Below, piece after piece: positions 8,581-17,549 of a stretch of DNA of 31,786 bases (within the stretch, counting starts at the first letter, position 1; each line of letters begins with the position of its first letter). Under the pieces are notes generated by a model that did not search any database, had not been told where the DNA came from, and worked only from the letters and a program-made list of their open reading frames with translations. The DNA comes from JABDCI01 sp964475835 (lineage in GTDB: Bacteria > Verrucomicrobiota > Verrucomicrobiia > JABWAM01), in the NCBI GenBank assembly GCA_964475835.1, contig CAYYYL010000032.1, positions 1 to 31,786 on the forward strand, given 5' to 3'. The position numbers and the translations under genes were made by a program.

Positions 8581-10032
8581 CTACCGGTGCAGGAAACGGA
8601 AGGCGTTTACCGCGCTATTCCACCAGGGAGCCTGATAAAATCCGATCCCGATCAACATCACCATCTGGATCCGGAACACCCAGCGGGTCATCCTGTCGGG
8701 AAGGTGATTCGAATCCGAATGTGTCGATTCGGCAAAATATACCGTTCTGAGAACCCCCAGATAGTAGTAAAAAGAACAGATCACCCCGATGACCGAGAGG
8801 ATGATCAGGATCCACATATTGCGTTCCAAAACAGAATTGAAGAGCAGAAGTTTTCCGAAAAATCCGGCCAAGGGGGGAATGCCTGCCAGGGAAAGCAATC
8901 CAAGGGTGAGGGCTCCCGCCGCCAGACTGGATCGTTTCCCGAAGCCCGTGTATTTCATGATGTCCTGGCGGGGATTTGAAACCGATGTCTCGCACATCAC
9001 CCCAAACACAAGGGAATTGGCGAGCAGATAACCCAGCAGATAGAAGAGAATGGAGGAGAGTCCGATAAGCGAGGCAGCACAGACGCCCAGGAGCATGTAA
9101 CCCGTATGACTGATGCTGGAGTAACCCATGAGGCGTTTGAGATTACTTTGAGAAAGCGCACCCAAATTGCCCCAGAGAATCGAGGCTGCTGCGAGGGCCT
9201 GGATTATGGGAATCCACATCGACTCCCAACCCGGAAAGGCATGTTCCAACACCCGGACAAGGGCCACAAACCCCGCCGCCTTCGAACTGATGGCAAGAAA
9301 CGCGGTTGTGGGGGTGGGAGCTCCTTCATAAACGTCAGGAGTCCACCAGTGAAAGGGGACCGCCGAGATTTTAAATCCGATTCCGGTCAGCACCAGCATC
9401 AACCCAAGTCCGGTCAACATGGAGCCGGAATGAAAGGGAAGGGGTAAAGATTGTGAGATTTGAGCGAAGCGATACTGCCCCGTTTCTCCATAGATCAAAG
9501 CAATGCCATACAGGAGGATGCCGGAGGAGAGTGCTCCGTAAATCAAATATTTCAAACCGGCCTCAAGGGAAAGGGCATTGCGTCGACGAAACGCAACGAG
9601 GACATAAGACACCACGGTCAGAAGTTCGAGTGAGACGAACAAGGAAAAGAAGTCGGTGGTGCTGCTCAGAAGCATCATGGCCAGACATCCCACCAACTGC
9701 AAAAAAATGTGCTCACTAAGATTTTCGTTCTGTGTCTCAAACGAACGAATCGACATCAGGATCGTCAATGCCGTGGCGAGCATGAAGAATTGCTTGGCCC
9801 AGACGGCAAGGGGATCAAGTAGGAAAAGACCGGAAGCGGTCAGGGCGGATTCCAGTCCCGAAGGCATGCCGTTTCCAAGGAAAAGACTCCAGGCCAGAGC
9901 ACTAAAAAGTCCTCCGACAGCCATGTAACCGATCGTTTTTTTCGAAAGGGTGGTGGCAAACAGATCGAGAAAAAGGATCAGGAGGGCAAGCCCTGCCACC
10001 ACGAGTTCCCAACGTAAAAGAGAAAAGTCCAT
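8581..10032 (-). CDS. nuoN: NADH-quinone oxidoreductase subunit N
   Basis: Membrane antiporter-like subunit of respiratory complex I, one of three proton-pumping modules. The product is 483 residues with about 14 hydrophobic helices. The helix with FSLFVSLELLTVVSYVLVAF carries the conserved Glu, and GIGFKISAVPFHWWTPDVYE with APTPTTAFLAISSKAAGF carries the lysines of the proton path. It is the last gene of the operon; its ATG at 10032 follows the nuoM TGA by one base. It faces prc convergently. Confidence 0.95.
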   Translation of the reverse strand: MDFSLLRWELVVAGLALLILFLDLFATTLSKKTIGYMAVGGLFSALAWSLFLGNGMPSGLESALTASGLFLLDPLAVWAKQFFMLATALTILMSIRSFETQNENLSEHIFLQLVGCLAMMLLSSTTDFFSLFVSLELLTVVSYVLVAFRRRNALSLEAGLKYLIYGALSSGILLYGIALIYGETGQYRFAQISQSLPLPFHSGSMLTGLGLMLVLTGIGFKISAVPFHWWTPDVYEGAPTPTTAFLAISSKAAGFVALVRVLEHAFPGWESMWIPIIQALAAASILWGNLGALSQSNLKRLMGYSSISHTGYMLLGVCAASLIGLSSILFYLLGYLLANSLVFGVMCETSVSNPRQDIMKYTGFGKRSSLAAGALTLGLLSLAGIPPLAGFFGKLLLFNSVLERNMWILIILSVIGVICSFYYYLGVLRTVYFAESTHSDSNHLPDRMTRWVFRIQMVMLIGIGFYQAPWWNSAVNAFRFLHR

Positions 10033-10033
10033 T

Positions 10034-11485
10034 TCAGTACCTCAGAGCGACGGAAGAAGGTGTTGCGCCCGTTCGCCCCAGAATCGATTGGGGCATGAAT
10101 CCCGTGAAAAGCAGGGCCCCCAGCAGAAGGATGAGTGCCCATCGGCGTCCCCAATCCACATCCACGACCTGCTCATGTGCGGAGGACAAAGGGCCGAGGA
10201 AGGTGTTGCGGATCGCACGAAGAAAATAGATGGCGGAGATGAACACGGTCCAGAGCCCGAGAATCGTAGCCTGGGGATAGACGTGGAAACTTCCTAGGAA
10301 GATCATCAATTCAGCGGGAAAGTTGGCGAATCCCGGAAGTCCTGATGCGGCCAGTGCCGCCAGGGTGAATACGGTTGCGGCAAAGGGAATCCTGCGGGCA
10401 AGGCCTCCCAGTTCGGAAATCTGTGAGGTCCCAGTCAAGTCCCGGCAACATCCCACGACTGCGAAGCCCGTAGCGGCAGCAAGGCCGTGGGCAAAGAGAA
10501 AAAGGGTGAAGCCCTGCATTGCAATCGGGGTGCCGGCAGCGAGGGCGAGGAAGGCGTAACCCATATGAGAAATGCTGGCGTAGGCGAGCATATAACGAAG
10601 GTCGCTCTGTTTGAGGGCCACATATCCTGCGTAAATAAGGTTTCCGATGGCAAGGGTGACGATCCATGGTTTCCAGAATTCGAATCCCTCAGGAAGCAGG
10701 GGGGCGGCGACTGCAACCAGACCGTAGAGACCGAATTTTTTGATCACCCCGGCATGCAACATCGAAGCCATGGAAGGTGCTTCCCCATAGCCCGAGGGCG
10801 CCCAGGTGTGGAAGGGGACAAGGGAGACGAGGATCCCGAATCCGAGGAGAAGAAGGGAAAAGATCCCCTGCTGCAAATCGGGATTGATGGGATTGGATGC
10901 AAGCTTGGCCTTCAAATCGACGAGATCAAAACTCTGGATCTGCGCACTCAGGTAAAGCGCAATGAATCCCACAAGGAGTATCAAGCTGCCCAGTCCCAGA
11001 TAAAGTGTGATCTTCATGGCGGCATGGGAACGTCCCTGCCCCCCCCAGATGCCAATCAGAATGAAGGTGGGAATCAGTCCGAATTCATGAAAGATGTAGA
11101 GGAAGAAAAGATCAAGGGAGGCGAAGGCTCCGATCATCCCGCCCACGATGATCAGGCCCAGGGCGTAGAAGGCAGCAGCATGGCGGGTCACATTGGACAC
11201 CGCGATGGCTGCCACTCCGACCAGGGCGGTCAGGAGGATCAGGATCGCACTCAGACGGTTGACACCCAGATGGTAGGAGATCCCGAGATCGGGAAACCAC
11301 GGATAACGGATCTCCCAAGCATATCCCGAATCTGCAGGGGTGTGCTGTAACACAACAAAGGAAAGAATGAGAACCACCATCATGGGAAGAAGGGCCACCA
11401 TGCGGGCAAGGCGGCCGTCACGCGGTGCTGCGAGCAGCAGCAGGATTGCAACCGAAATGGGAAGCCAGATGAGGGTACAGAGCAT
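10034..11485 (-). CDS. nuoM: NADH-quinone oxidoreductase subunit M
   Basis: Second antiporter-like proton-pumping subunit of complex I in the cytoplasmic membrane. The product is 483 residues and polytopic. The conserved helix-5 glutamate is in IFHEFGLIPTFILIGIWGG (E134). The helix-7/8 region reads VSLVPFHTWAPSGYGEAPSM followed by ASMLHAGVIKKFGLYG, matching the LAGVLLK family signature. Its order next to nuoL and nuoN supports the assignment. Spacing is 3 bases after nuoL and 1 base before nuoN. Confidence 0.95.
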   Translation of the reverse strand: MLCTLIWLPISVAILLLLAAPRDGRLARMVALLPMMVVLILSFVVLQHTPADSGYAWEIRYPWFPDLGISYHLGVNRLSAILILLTALVGVAAIAVSNVTRHAAAFYALGLIIVGGMIGAFASLDLFFLYIFHEFGLIPTFILIGIWGGQGRSHAAMKITLYLGLGSLILLVGFIALYLSAQIQSFDLVDLKAKLASNPINPDLQQGIFSLLLLGFGILVSLVPFHTWAPSGYGEAPSMASMLHAGVIKKFGLYGLVAVAAPLLPEGFEFWKPWIVTLAIGNLIYAGYVALKQSDLRYMLAYASISHMGYAFLALAAGTPIAMQGFTLFLFAHGLAAATGFAVVGCCRDLTGTSQISELGGLARRIPFAATVFTLAALAASGLPGFANFPAELMIFLGSFHVYPQATILGLWTVFISAIYFLRAIRNTFLGPLSSAHEQVVDVDWGRRWALILLLGALLFTGFMPQSILGRTGATPSSVALRY

Positions 11486-11488
11486 AAA

Positions 11489-13297
11489 TCAGTAGATAAT
11501 GGCCCAATAAATAAAGGTCACCAGTGCAAGCCCCAGGAAAAGGAGGTAGGTCTGGAGGTTGCCTGTCTGGAACAATCGAACTCCATTTCCCACAAAAAGC
11601 ACTCCCAGGGAAAGAATGCCGCGGATCAGGACAAAATCCAGGATCCACTCGATAAAACGGAGGAACCCGGCTAATCCATCCTGCACATACCGGATGAAAA
11701 GGGCGTACACTTCGTCGAAATAAAATTTTGAAGCCAGGACCCGACGGAAAAACGAAGCGTGAGTGACCAGGGGATCCGCTTCGACCCTCCCATACAACAG
11801 CCAGGCAATCGCAAGGCCTGTGATAGGAACTCCAAAAAGAAGCAGGTCGAATCCAGCCGAGGGATGTTCCGGGATTCCTGCCATGGTCTGAAATATTTCA
11901 TGCAGCCCCGGCCCATGCCACACGTAGCCGAGGCTCATCAAAGCAAGGACCACAAGGGGAACCCACATTACCCATCCATTTTCATGGGCATGCTCCACTG
12001 ACTTGCTCCGGGCCTTTCCGAGAAACGCCACGAAAAAGAGCCTCCCCATGTAGAAGGCTGTCAGGAGCGCCGTGAACAGTCCGAGGGCGAACAGCCTGCG
12101 ATCATGGGCAAAGGCGATGGCTAGGATCTCGTCTTTTGAAAACGCCCCTGCGGTAAACGGCAACCCGCAAAGTGCGGCGAGACCGATCAGAAAAGTCCAG
12201 AAGGTGACAGGTAGCCGGGATCGCAGACCTCCCATTCTCCAAATGTTCTGCTCGTGGTGGAGAGCGACGATGACGCTGCCGGCTGCGAGGAAGAGAAGCG
12301 CCTTGAAACAGGCGTGTGTGCTCAGATGCAGCATCGCCGTGTGAGGGGATGCGAGGCCCACGGCCATTACCATGTAACCGAGCTGGCTCAAGGTCGAATA
12401 GGCCAGGATCCTCTTGATGTCGTCCTGCGCAATGGCCCAGAGGGCGGCAAACAAAGCGGTGATTCCGCCAATCCATGAAATCACCACAAGGGCATCCGCG
12501 GAGAGTTTGAGGAGGAAGAAGATGCGGCAGAGCATGTATACGCCCGCTGCGACCATCGTGGCGGCATGGATCAGGGCTGAGACCGGAGTCGGGCCTTCCA
12601 TGGCATCCGGCAGCCAGACATGGAGAGGGAACTGGGCGGACTTTCCCACGGCTCCGCAGAAAAGGAGGAGAGCGATGATGGTGAGGGTTTGTGCCGAAAC
12701 CGAGTCGCCGATGATTCCCTGCAAGGCCTGGAAATCCACGGTGCCCCAGGTAGTCCAGACCATGATGATGCCGAGCAAAAATCCAAAGTCGCCGATTTTA
12801 TTGACGAGAAACGCCTTCTTGCCCGCATCGGCGGCCTCGGCCCGCTGGTACCAGAAACCGATCAAAAGATAAGAGCTCAGGCCGACGAGTTCCCAGAACA
12901 TGAACATCATCACAAGGTTGCCTGCGAGCACAATGCCCAGCATTGAGAACATGAAAAGGGAGAGATAGGCGAAAAATCGTCCCCTGGAGGGATCCTCCTT
13001 CATGTAACCCCACGAATAGACATGAATGAGGGCTCCCACACACGTGACGATGAGGATCATCAGGTGGGCGAGTGGATCCCAGGATGGGTTGATCGAGATC
13101 GAGAGACTGCCTGCCTGAAGCCATGAAATGGCGGCGGGGGACGTGTCCCCGGATTGTACGGCGATCCAGGCGAGGATGGCTCCCAGCAAGGCGGCACCCG
13201 TGGAGATCAGGGCAGCTAGGCAATGATGGCGACGCAGAAAAAGCGCGATGAGCGCGAAGCTCGCCAACGGCAGAAAAAGGATGGTCCAGATCAACAT
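11489..13297 (-). CDS. nuoL: NADH-quinone oxidoreductase subunit L
   Basis: Largest antiporter-like subunit of complex I, carrying the lateral helix that spans the membrane arm. The product is 602 residues from ATG 13297, two bases after the nuoK TGA (13300-13302); a TTG at 13303 is the only longer start and overlaps that stop. The helix-5 Glu is in MFMFWELVGLSSYLLIGFWY, the helix-7 Lys in AVGKSAQFPLHVWLPDAMEG with PTPVSALIHAATMVAAG, and FGVPITGLAIAWLLYG precedes the C-terminal lateral helix and anchor (about 490-602). Length is typical of the family. Confidence 0.95.
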   Translation of the reverse strand: MLIWTILFLPLASFALIALFLRRHHCLAALISTGAALLGAILAWIAVQSGDTSPAAISWLQAGSLSISINPSWDPLAHLMILIVTCVGALIHVYSWGYMKEDPSRGRFFAYLSLFMFSMLGIVLAGNLVMMFMFWELVGLSSYLLIGFWYQRAEAADAGKKAFLVNKIGDFGFLLGIIMVWTTWGTVDFQALQGIIGDSVSAQTLTIIALLLFCGAVGKSAQFPLHVWLPDAMEGPTPVSALIHAATMVAAGVYMLCRIFFLLKLSADALVVISWIGGITALFAALWAIAQDDIKRILAYSTLSQLGYMVMAVGLASPHTAMLHLSTHACFKALLFLAAGSVIVALHHEQNIWRMGGLRSRLPVTFWTFLIGLAALCGLPFTAGAFSKDEILAIAFAHDRRLFALGLFTALLTAFYMGRLFFVAFLGKARSKSVEHAHENGWVMWVPLVVLALMSLGYVWHGPGLHEIFQTMAGIPEHPSAGFDLLLFGVPITGLAIAWLLYGRVEADPLVTHASFFRRVLASKFYFDEVYALFIRYVQDGLAGFLRFIEWILDFVLIRGILSLGVLFVGNGVRLFQTGNLQTYLLFLGLALVTFIYWAIIY

Positions 13298-13299
13298 GG

Positions 13300-13602
13300 T
13301 CAAAGCTTGAGATTGGCAACATCGTTGACACGCACCGTCTGCTTCAGACGAAAGAGGGCAACAATGATGGCGAGTCCGACGGCGACCTCGGCGGCCGCAA
13401 CGGCAATGGTGAAGAAAACAAAAACCTGTCCATCCAGTCCACCGTGGTATTTGGAAAAGGCGACAAGCAGGAGGTTCGATGCGTTGAGAATCATCTCCAG
13501 AGACATGTAGATCACCAGGGCGTTGCGCCGGAGGATCACTCCCACAAGGCCTGTGGTGAAGAGCATCGCGCTGACCAGAATGTATTCATTGAGCGTGGTC
13601 AT
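13300..13602 (-). CDS. nuoK: NADH-quinone oxidoreductase subunit K
   Basis: Small three-helix membrane subunit of complex I (100 residues, normal length), linking the quinone module to the antiporter-like subunits. Helix 2 contains VIYMSLEMILNASNLLLVAF with the conserved Glu, and helix 3 has the second acidic position within AVAAAEVAVGLAIIVALFR. Its ATG overlaps the nuoJ stop by 4 bases (ATGA), suggesting translational coupling. Confidence 0.95.
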   Translation of the reverse strand: MTTLNEYILVSAMLFTTGLVGVILRRNALVIYMSLEMILNASNLLLVAFSKYHGGLDGQVFVFFTIAVAAAEVAVGLAIIVALFRLKQTVRVNDVANLKL

Positions 13603-14126
13603 GAGGACGGCTCCTTTTCCTTTTTGCTCAGAAGGATAACACCGATCATGGCCACGAGGAGGATCAGGCTGGCGACTTCAAAAGGGAGAAGATAGGTCGA
13701 AAAAAGCAACCTTCCAATCTCCTCCGTCGTGCCTTCGAGCAGGCTGGGAAACTGAATCTTTCCAAAGCTTCCCCGGCGCAACAGAATGGCGATCTCCGCC
13801 AGAAGGGCCGGACCGGCAAACAGCCCTCCGATGACGCCGAGGAGGTTGGGCCTCGACTGGCTCTCCTCGGTGACATTCAGCAGCATGATGACAAAAAGGA
13901 AGAGCACCATAACGGCACCCGCATAAACCAGGATCTGGATGGTGGCCAGGAAGTAGGCGTGCAGCAGCACATAGAGCCCAGCCATGAAAAAAAACACTAC
14001 AATGAGGGAGATTGCCGAGTGGATCGGGTTGCGGCTGAAAATTACAAAACCGGCGGCCATCAGCATGGAGATGCTGAAAAGCAGAAAGAGAAGATGTTCG
14101 AGTTGCATGGCCGGATTTTCTGTCAC
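13599..14126 (-). CDS. nuoJ: NADH-quinone oxidoreductase subunit J
   Basis: Membrane subunit J of complex I with five predicted helices. The product is 175 residues from a GTG at 14126 that overlaps the nuoI stop (GTGA); an ATG at 14108 gives 169 residues and is also possible. The helix-3 signature reads ATIQILVYAGAVMVLFLFVI, preceded by NPIHSAISLIVVFFFMAGLY. Helix 5 is near the C-terminus before a charged KKEKEPSS tail. Order between nuoI and nuoK is canonical. Confidence 0.93.
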   Translation of the reverse strand: MTENPAMQLEHLLFLLFSISMLMAAGFVIFSRNPIHSAISLIVVFFFMAGLYVLLHAYFLATIQILVYAGAVMVLFLFVIMLLNVTEESQSRPNLLGVIGGLFAGPALLAEIAILLRRGSFGKIQFPSLLEGTTEEIGRLLFSTYLLPFEVASLILLVAMIGVILLSKKEKEPSS

Positions 14127-14650
14127 TTGTTATTCCACTTCAATATGCCGTCCTGCATCACGCCGCCCAATTGAAGCAGTCGTTGCTTGTCATGGATCAG
14201 GTCCTGACGACTCGTTCCGGTGAAGGAATAGTCCCGTCGCAGGAAGATGGCTTGTTCGGGGCAGACTTCCTCGCAAAGTCCGCAATAGATGCAGCGGAGC
14301 ATGTTGATTTCAAATGTCTGGGAAAACTTTTCAACCTTTGCCGTGGGGGCATCCGGCGGAATCTCACCTGGCTGGATGGTGATCGCCCGGGGTGGGCAGA
14401 CGAATTCACAGAGCTGGCAGCCCACGCACTTTTCCCGGCCGTTCTGATCCTGGACAAGGGTTGGAGCTCCACGATAGCCCGGGGGGACCGTCCACCGCTC
14501 CTCGGGATATTGCATAGTCACCTTTTTCGCCTTCGAACCGAAGATGGTGTTCAGAAAATGACGGAACGTGACCACAAAGCCACCGATCAGGGCGGGAAGA
14601 TAGAGCCGCTCCTTCCAGTTGAGTTCACGTCGATCGATGACAATGGGCAT
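14123..14650 (-). CDS. nuoI: NADH-quinone oxidoreductase subunit I
   Basis: Peripheral-arm subunit that carries the two 4Fe-4S clusters N6a and N6b passing electrons towards N2 and quinone. The product is 175 residues. Two ferredoxin motifs are complete: CVGCQLCEFVCPPRAI (Cys 75, 78, 81, 85) and CIYCGLCEEVCPEQAI (Cys 120, 123, 126, 130). An N-terminal amphipathic region around RLYLPALIGGFVVTFRHFL anchors the protein to the membrane arm. It starts 12 bases after nuoH. Confidence 0.95.
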   Translation of the reverse strand: MPIVIDRRELNWKERLYLPALIGGFVVTFRHFLNTIFGSKAKKVTMQYPEERWTVPPGYRGAPTLVQDQNGREKCVGCQLCEFVCPPRAITIQPGEIPPDAPTAKVEKFSQTFEINMLRCIYCGLCEEVCPEQAIFLRRDYSFTGTSRQDLIHDKQRLLQLGGVMQDGILKWNNK

Positions 14651-14662
14651 GGGGTTAAGCTC

Positions 14663-15706
14663 TTAAAAGGATCGGGTTTGCAAGGCAATCACCAATCCGG
14701 TGAGAAGAATGTTGCCCAAGGCCAGAGGAATGAACACCGTCCAACCGATGGTCATCAATTGATCATAGCGGAAACGGGGAAGCATCCACCGAATCCAGAT
14801 GAAAAAGAGCATGAACGCACCCACCTTGACCGCAAAGGCGACCAGATGAGCGAGACCTGTCAGGATGGGACCGAGACTGGTGACATCCACAAACGGCACC
14901 TGCCATCCGCCGAAGAAAAGGGTCACCATCAGGGCCGACGAGGTGATCATGTTCGCGTACTCGGCGAGGAAGAAAAGGGCGAATTTCATGGAGCCGTATT
15001 CGGTGTGGTATCCCCCCACGAGCTCCTGTTCGCTTTCGGGCAGATCGAAGGGCAGCCGGTTAGTTTCTGCAAAAGCGGCAATGAGGAAAATGAGAAACGC
15101 CAGGGGCTGTTTGAAAACCAGCCAGACGTCCTTTTGATACTCCACGACATGCATCAGATTGAGTGAGCCGACAATCATGAAGATGCCTATGACACTCATC
15201 CCCATGGAGATCTCATAGGAGATCATCTGTGCCGAGGAGCGGATTCCACCGAGGAAAGGGTACTTGGAGTTCGAGGACCAGCCTGCAAGCACGATGCCGT
15301 AAATGCCGAGGGAGGCGATGGAGAAGATCCAGAGAACACCGACGTTCAGATTGGCGATCACCATGGGAATGCCTCCGATGTCGCTGCCGAAAGGGATCAC
15401 CGCGAAGGTCAGCAGTGCGGGCACCATGGCGATGGCGGGTGCGAGAATATAGTAAAAGCGGTTTACATGGGCTGGAAGCACGTTTTCCTTGAAGAGGAAC
15501 TTCATTCCATCCGCCATCGGCTGCAATAAACCAAAGGGACCCACCCGGTTAGGACCAACGCGGTCCTGAATGAAGGCCGCAATCCTACGTTCAGCGAGGA
15601 CGGTGTAGGCTACCGTGCCAAGAAGAATGCCAATCACGGCGCCGATTTTGATCAGGTGGATAGCCCAGATGTTGGCGGAAAGAAAATCGACAAGGCTGGC
15701 GATCAC
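14663..15706 (-). CDS. nuoH: NADH-quinone oxidoreductase subunit H
   Basis: Membrane subunit that forms much of the quinone-binding chamber. A GTG at 15706 overlaps the nuoG TGA (GTGA) and gives 347 residues beginning MIASLVDFL; a longer open frame to 15787 would intrude 80 bases into nuoG and is not family-like. The chamber motif ERRIAAFIQDRVGPNRVGPF is intact, followed by GLLQPMADGMKFLFKEN, and the acidic loop AETNRLPFDLPESEQELVGG and HTEYGSMKFALFFLAEY are present. About eight helices are predicted. Confidence 0.95.
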   Translation of the reverse strand: MIASLVDFLSANIWAIHLIKIGAVIGILLGTVAYTVLAERRIAAFIQDRVGPNRVGPFGLLQPMADGMKFLFKENVLPAHVNRFYYILAPAIAMVPALLTFAVIPFGSDIGGIPMVIANLNVGVLWIFSIASLGIYGIVLAGWSSNSKYPFLGGIRSSAQMISYEISMGMSVIGIFMIVGSLNLMHVVEYQKDVWLVFKQPLAFLIFLIAAFAETNRLPFDLPESEQELVGGYHTEYGSMKFALFFLAEYANMITSSALMVTLFFGGWQVPFVDVTSLGPILTGLAHLVAFAVKVGAFMLFFIWIRWMLPRFRYDQLMTIGWTVFIPLALGNILLTGLVIALQTRSF

Positions 15707-17385
15707 GCGATCCTCCCGGCCAGATCCAGGCCATGATCTCCGATGCCGTTCCACGTCACCGATCGCAACGCCTCGGTCTGGGAGCACATTTCCTTAAACA
15801 GTCCTTCAAAGGTTCCAAATCCGGCGGCTTCCGGAAGCAGTTTTCGAAGGATGTCCCAATCCTGTCGTGCAAGTCCTCTGGGGGGGAAAGCCTGCTGAAA
15901 ACGCTGCAGGCGTTTCTTTCCATTGATAAACGTGCCCCGTTTTTCAAGATGGGTGGCTCCGGGCAAAACGAAGTGAGCGAGAGCCGTGGTTCGACTGGGA
16001 AGGATGTCGATAACGACCAGGGCCTGAAGTTTTTCCAGTGTGGAGGCCGGGATGCCCGCCTTTACGGCACATTCACCGAGGACTAGGAGGGCGGTGATCT
16101 CTCCATTTTCGATGGCATCACGGATGGCCGGAATGTTCGAGCCAGGCGTGGCCGAAGTCACACCCATCAGCCGTGCGCCCTGGGTGTTGGGATTGCGGTC
16201 GGCACTTACAAGGATTGAGTCCGCTTCCCCGCAGCGTGGCACGATGTCGGTGAACGAGGCTTGATAGGCCGTGGCAAGCCGGTGGACGAGATGGAGTTCC
16301 TCGGTTGAAGACCGACCGGAGCCAAGTATGGCAAGGCGACGGTGGTTCGCTGTCAGAAGCTGCCGGCATTCGGCCAGGGCGGCCTCCCATTCGATGCCCA
16401 CATGAACCGCATCCTTTGGATTGCGAGAGGGAGAGGCGAGGGTTCGTTGAAGGGGCGTCTGGAGGCGTCGCTCATCGTTGACCCATTTGTAGTTGAGGCG
16501 TCCCTGGTCGCACATCCAGTCGGAATTGACGGAGTCGTTTCGGCGTGGGGTATAACGATAAACCCTGCCTTCGCGCGAACCGGCCGTAATATTGCATCCC
16601 GTGGAACAGGAGGTACAGACGCTCTCGGTTTCCTTGAGAAACCAGACTCGCATCTTGAATCGGAAATCGGTCGAAGTGAGAGCACCCACCGGACAGAGAT
16701 CCACCGTGTTTAGAGAGTAGTTGTGGTCCAGTTCGTGCCCGGGGAAGCACCCTAGGGTCGTGTGGCTGCCTCGCTCAAAAAATCCGAGTACATCCTCCTT
16801 GGCGATTTCCCGGGAAAATCGGATGCAGCGGGAGCACATGATGCAACGTTCATCGTCGAGGGTGACCCGGGGCCCCAGTTGCGTGCGCTTGGGTTTGTGT
16901 TCTTTCTCCTCCACGAACCGGGATGCACCCGAACCGTATTCCACCGAATATTCCTGGAGGTGACATTCCCCTGCCTGATCGCAAATGGGGCAGTCGAGGG
17001 GATGGTTGATCAGCAGGAACTCCATCACGCCCTTGCGACAATCCTGGACCATGGGGGAATCGGTTTTGATCGCCATGCCCTCCGACACGGTGGTGGCGCA
17101 GCCAATCTGGGGACGGGGAATCCAGGCGATTTCAGGGCTTCCATCGGCCTTCAGCACGGGCTTTTTGTCGGGTCCCATTTTGGGAGTGCCCATTTCAACA
17201 AGGCACATGCGGCAATTGCCTGCGACGGAAAGCTTCTCGTGATAACAGTAGTGGGGAACATGGACGCCGACTTTTTCGGCAGCCTGAATCACATTGGTTC
17301 CTTTTGGAACCTCGACGCATTTGCCGTCAATCGTAAGACGGACCATCGGAATCGGTTTGGGGGCTTCAAGGGATGGGTCAGGCAT
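15703..17385 (-). CDS. nuoG: NADH-quinone oxidoreductase subunit G
   Basis: Iron-sulfur subunit of the complex I peripheral arm. The product is 560 residues, much shorter than the ~900 of E. coli. It has a 2Fe-2S domain (Cys 47, 58, 61 and 96), the His-Cys cluster H128/C132/C135/C141, a 4Fe-4S cluster (C181, C184, C187, C231) and the extra N7 motif C257-x2-C260-x3-C264-x27-C292. The C-terminal ~250 residues are a trimmed molybdopterin-oxidoreductase-like domain with no visible cofactor residues. It is the first gene of the operon. The absence of nuoA-F on either side means the NADH-input module must be encoded elsewhere. Confidence 0.92.
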   Translation of the reverse strand: MPDPSLEAPKPIPMVRLTIDGKCVEVPKGTNVIQAAEKVGVHVPHYCYHEKLSVAGNCRMCLVEMGTPKMGPDKKPVLKADGSPEIAWIPRPQIGCATTVSEGMAIKTDSPMVQDCRKGVMEFLLINHPLDCPICDQAGECHLQEYSVEYGSGASRFVEEKEHKPKRTQLGPRVTLDDERCIMCSRCIRFSREIAKEDVLGFFERGSHTTLGCFPGHELDHNYSLNTVDLCPVGALTSTDFRFKMRVWFLKETESVCTSCSTGCNITAGSREGRVYRYTPRRNDSVNSDWMCDQGRLNYKWVNDERRLQTPLQRTLASPSRNPKDAVHVGIEWEAALAECRQLLTANHRRLAILGSGRSSTEELHLVHRLATAYQASFTDIVPRCGEADSILVSADRNPNTQGARLMGVTSATPGSNIPAIRDAIENGEITALLVLGECAVKAGIPASTLEKLQALVVIDILPSRTTALAHFVLPGATHLEKRGTFINGKKRLQRFQQAFPPRGLARQDWDILRKLLPEAAGFGTFEGLFKEMCSQTEALRSVTWNGIGDHGLDLAGRIA

Positions 17386-17407
17386 GGGAACGCGTCCAAT
17401 TCTTGCG

Positions 17408-17435
17408 AATCTATCAAGGGAGGGGGATGTTTCAA
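17408..17435 (-). promoter_or_regulatory. nuoG: Candidate promoter of the nuo operon
   Basis: On the minus strand a -35-like TTGAAA (17435-17430) and a -10-like TAGATT (17413-17408) are separated by 16 bases, placing a start point near 17401, about 16 bases before the nuoG ATG. The matches are partial (5/6 and 4/6) and rest on eye inspection. A CRP-like palindrome lies directly upstream. Confidence 0.35.
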
Positions 17436-17440
17436 TCTCT

Positions 17441-17458
17441 TTGTGAAAAATTTCACAA
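17441..17458. promoter_or_regulatory. Perfect CRP/FNR-type palindrome upstream of nuoG
   Basis: TTGTGAAAAATTTCACAA is an 8-bp perfect inverted repeat with a 2-base centre. It contains TGTGA-N6-TCACA (17442-17457), the half-site arrangement used by CRP-family dimers. It lies in the 164-base divergent region between nuoG (starts 17385) and the membrane gene at 17550, just upstream of the candidate nuoG -35. Which regulator binds cannot be told from this window. Confidence 0.55.
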
Positions 17459-17471
17459 GCAAGTTACTTGC
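17459..17471. promoter_or_regulatory. Second palindrome abutting the CRP-like site
   Basis: GCAAGTTACTTGC is a 6-bp perfect inverted repeat around one central T. It begins at the base after the CRP-like palindrome ends, so the two palindromes are contiguous (17441-17471). It could be a second operator or an RNA hairpin. No protein is assigned. Confidence 0.4.
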
Positions 17472-17549
17472 ACGAGGGTCCGATTCAGCGATATTTTTTT
17501 CCAACACGGCTATAGCCTTTTGGTCGTAACTGGTGCATACTGGTTCAAG

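Noticed and set aside
14171..15166. A 331-residue plus-strand open frame over nuoI and nuoH
   Set aside because: Antisense to two complex I genes with intact motifs; composition is a shadow of them.
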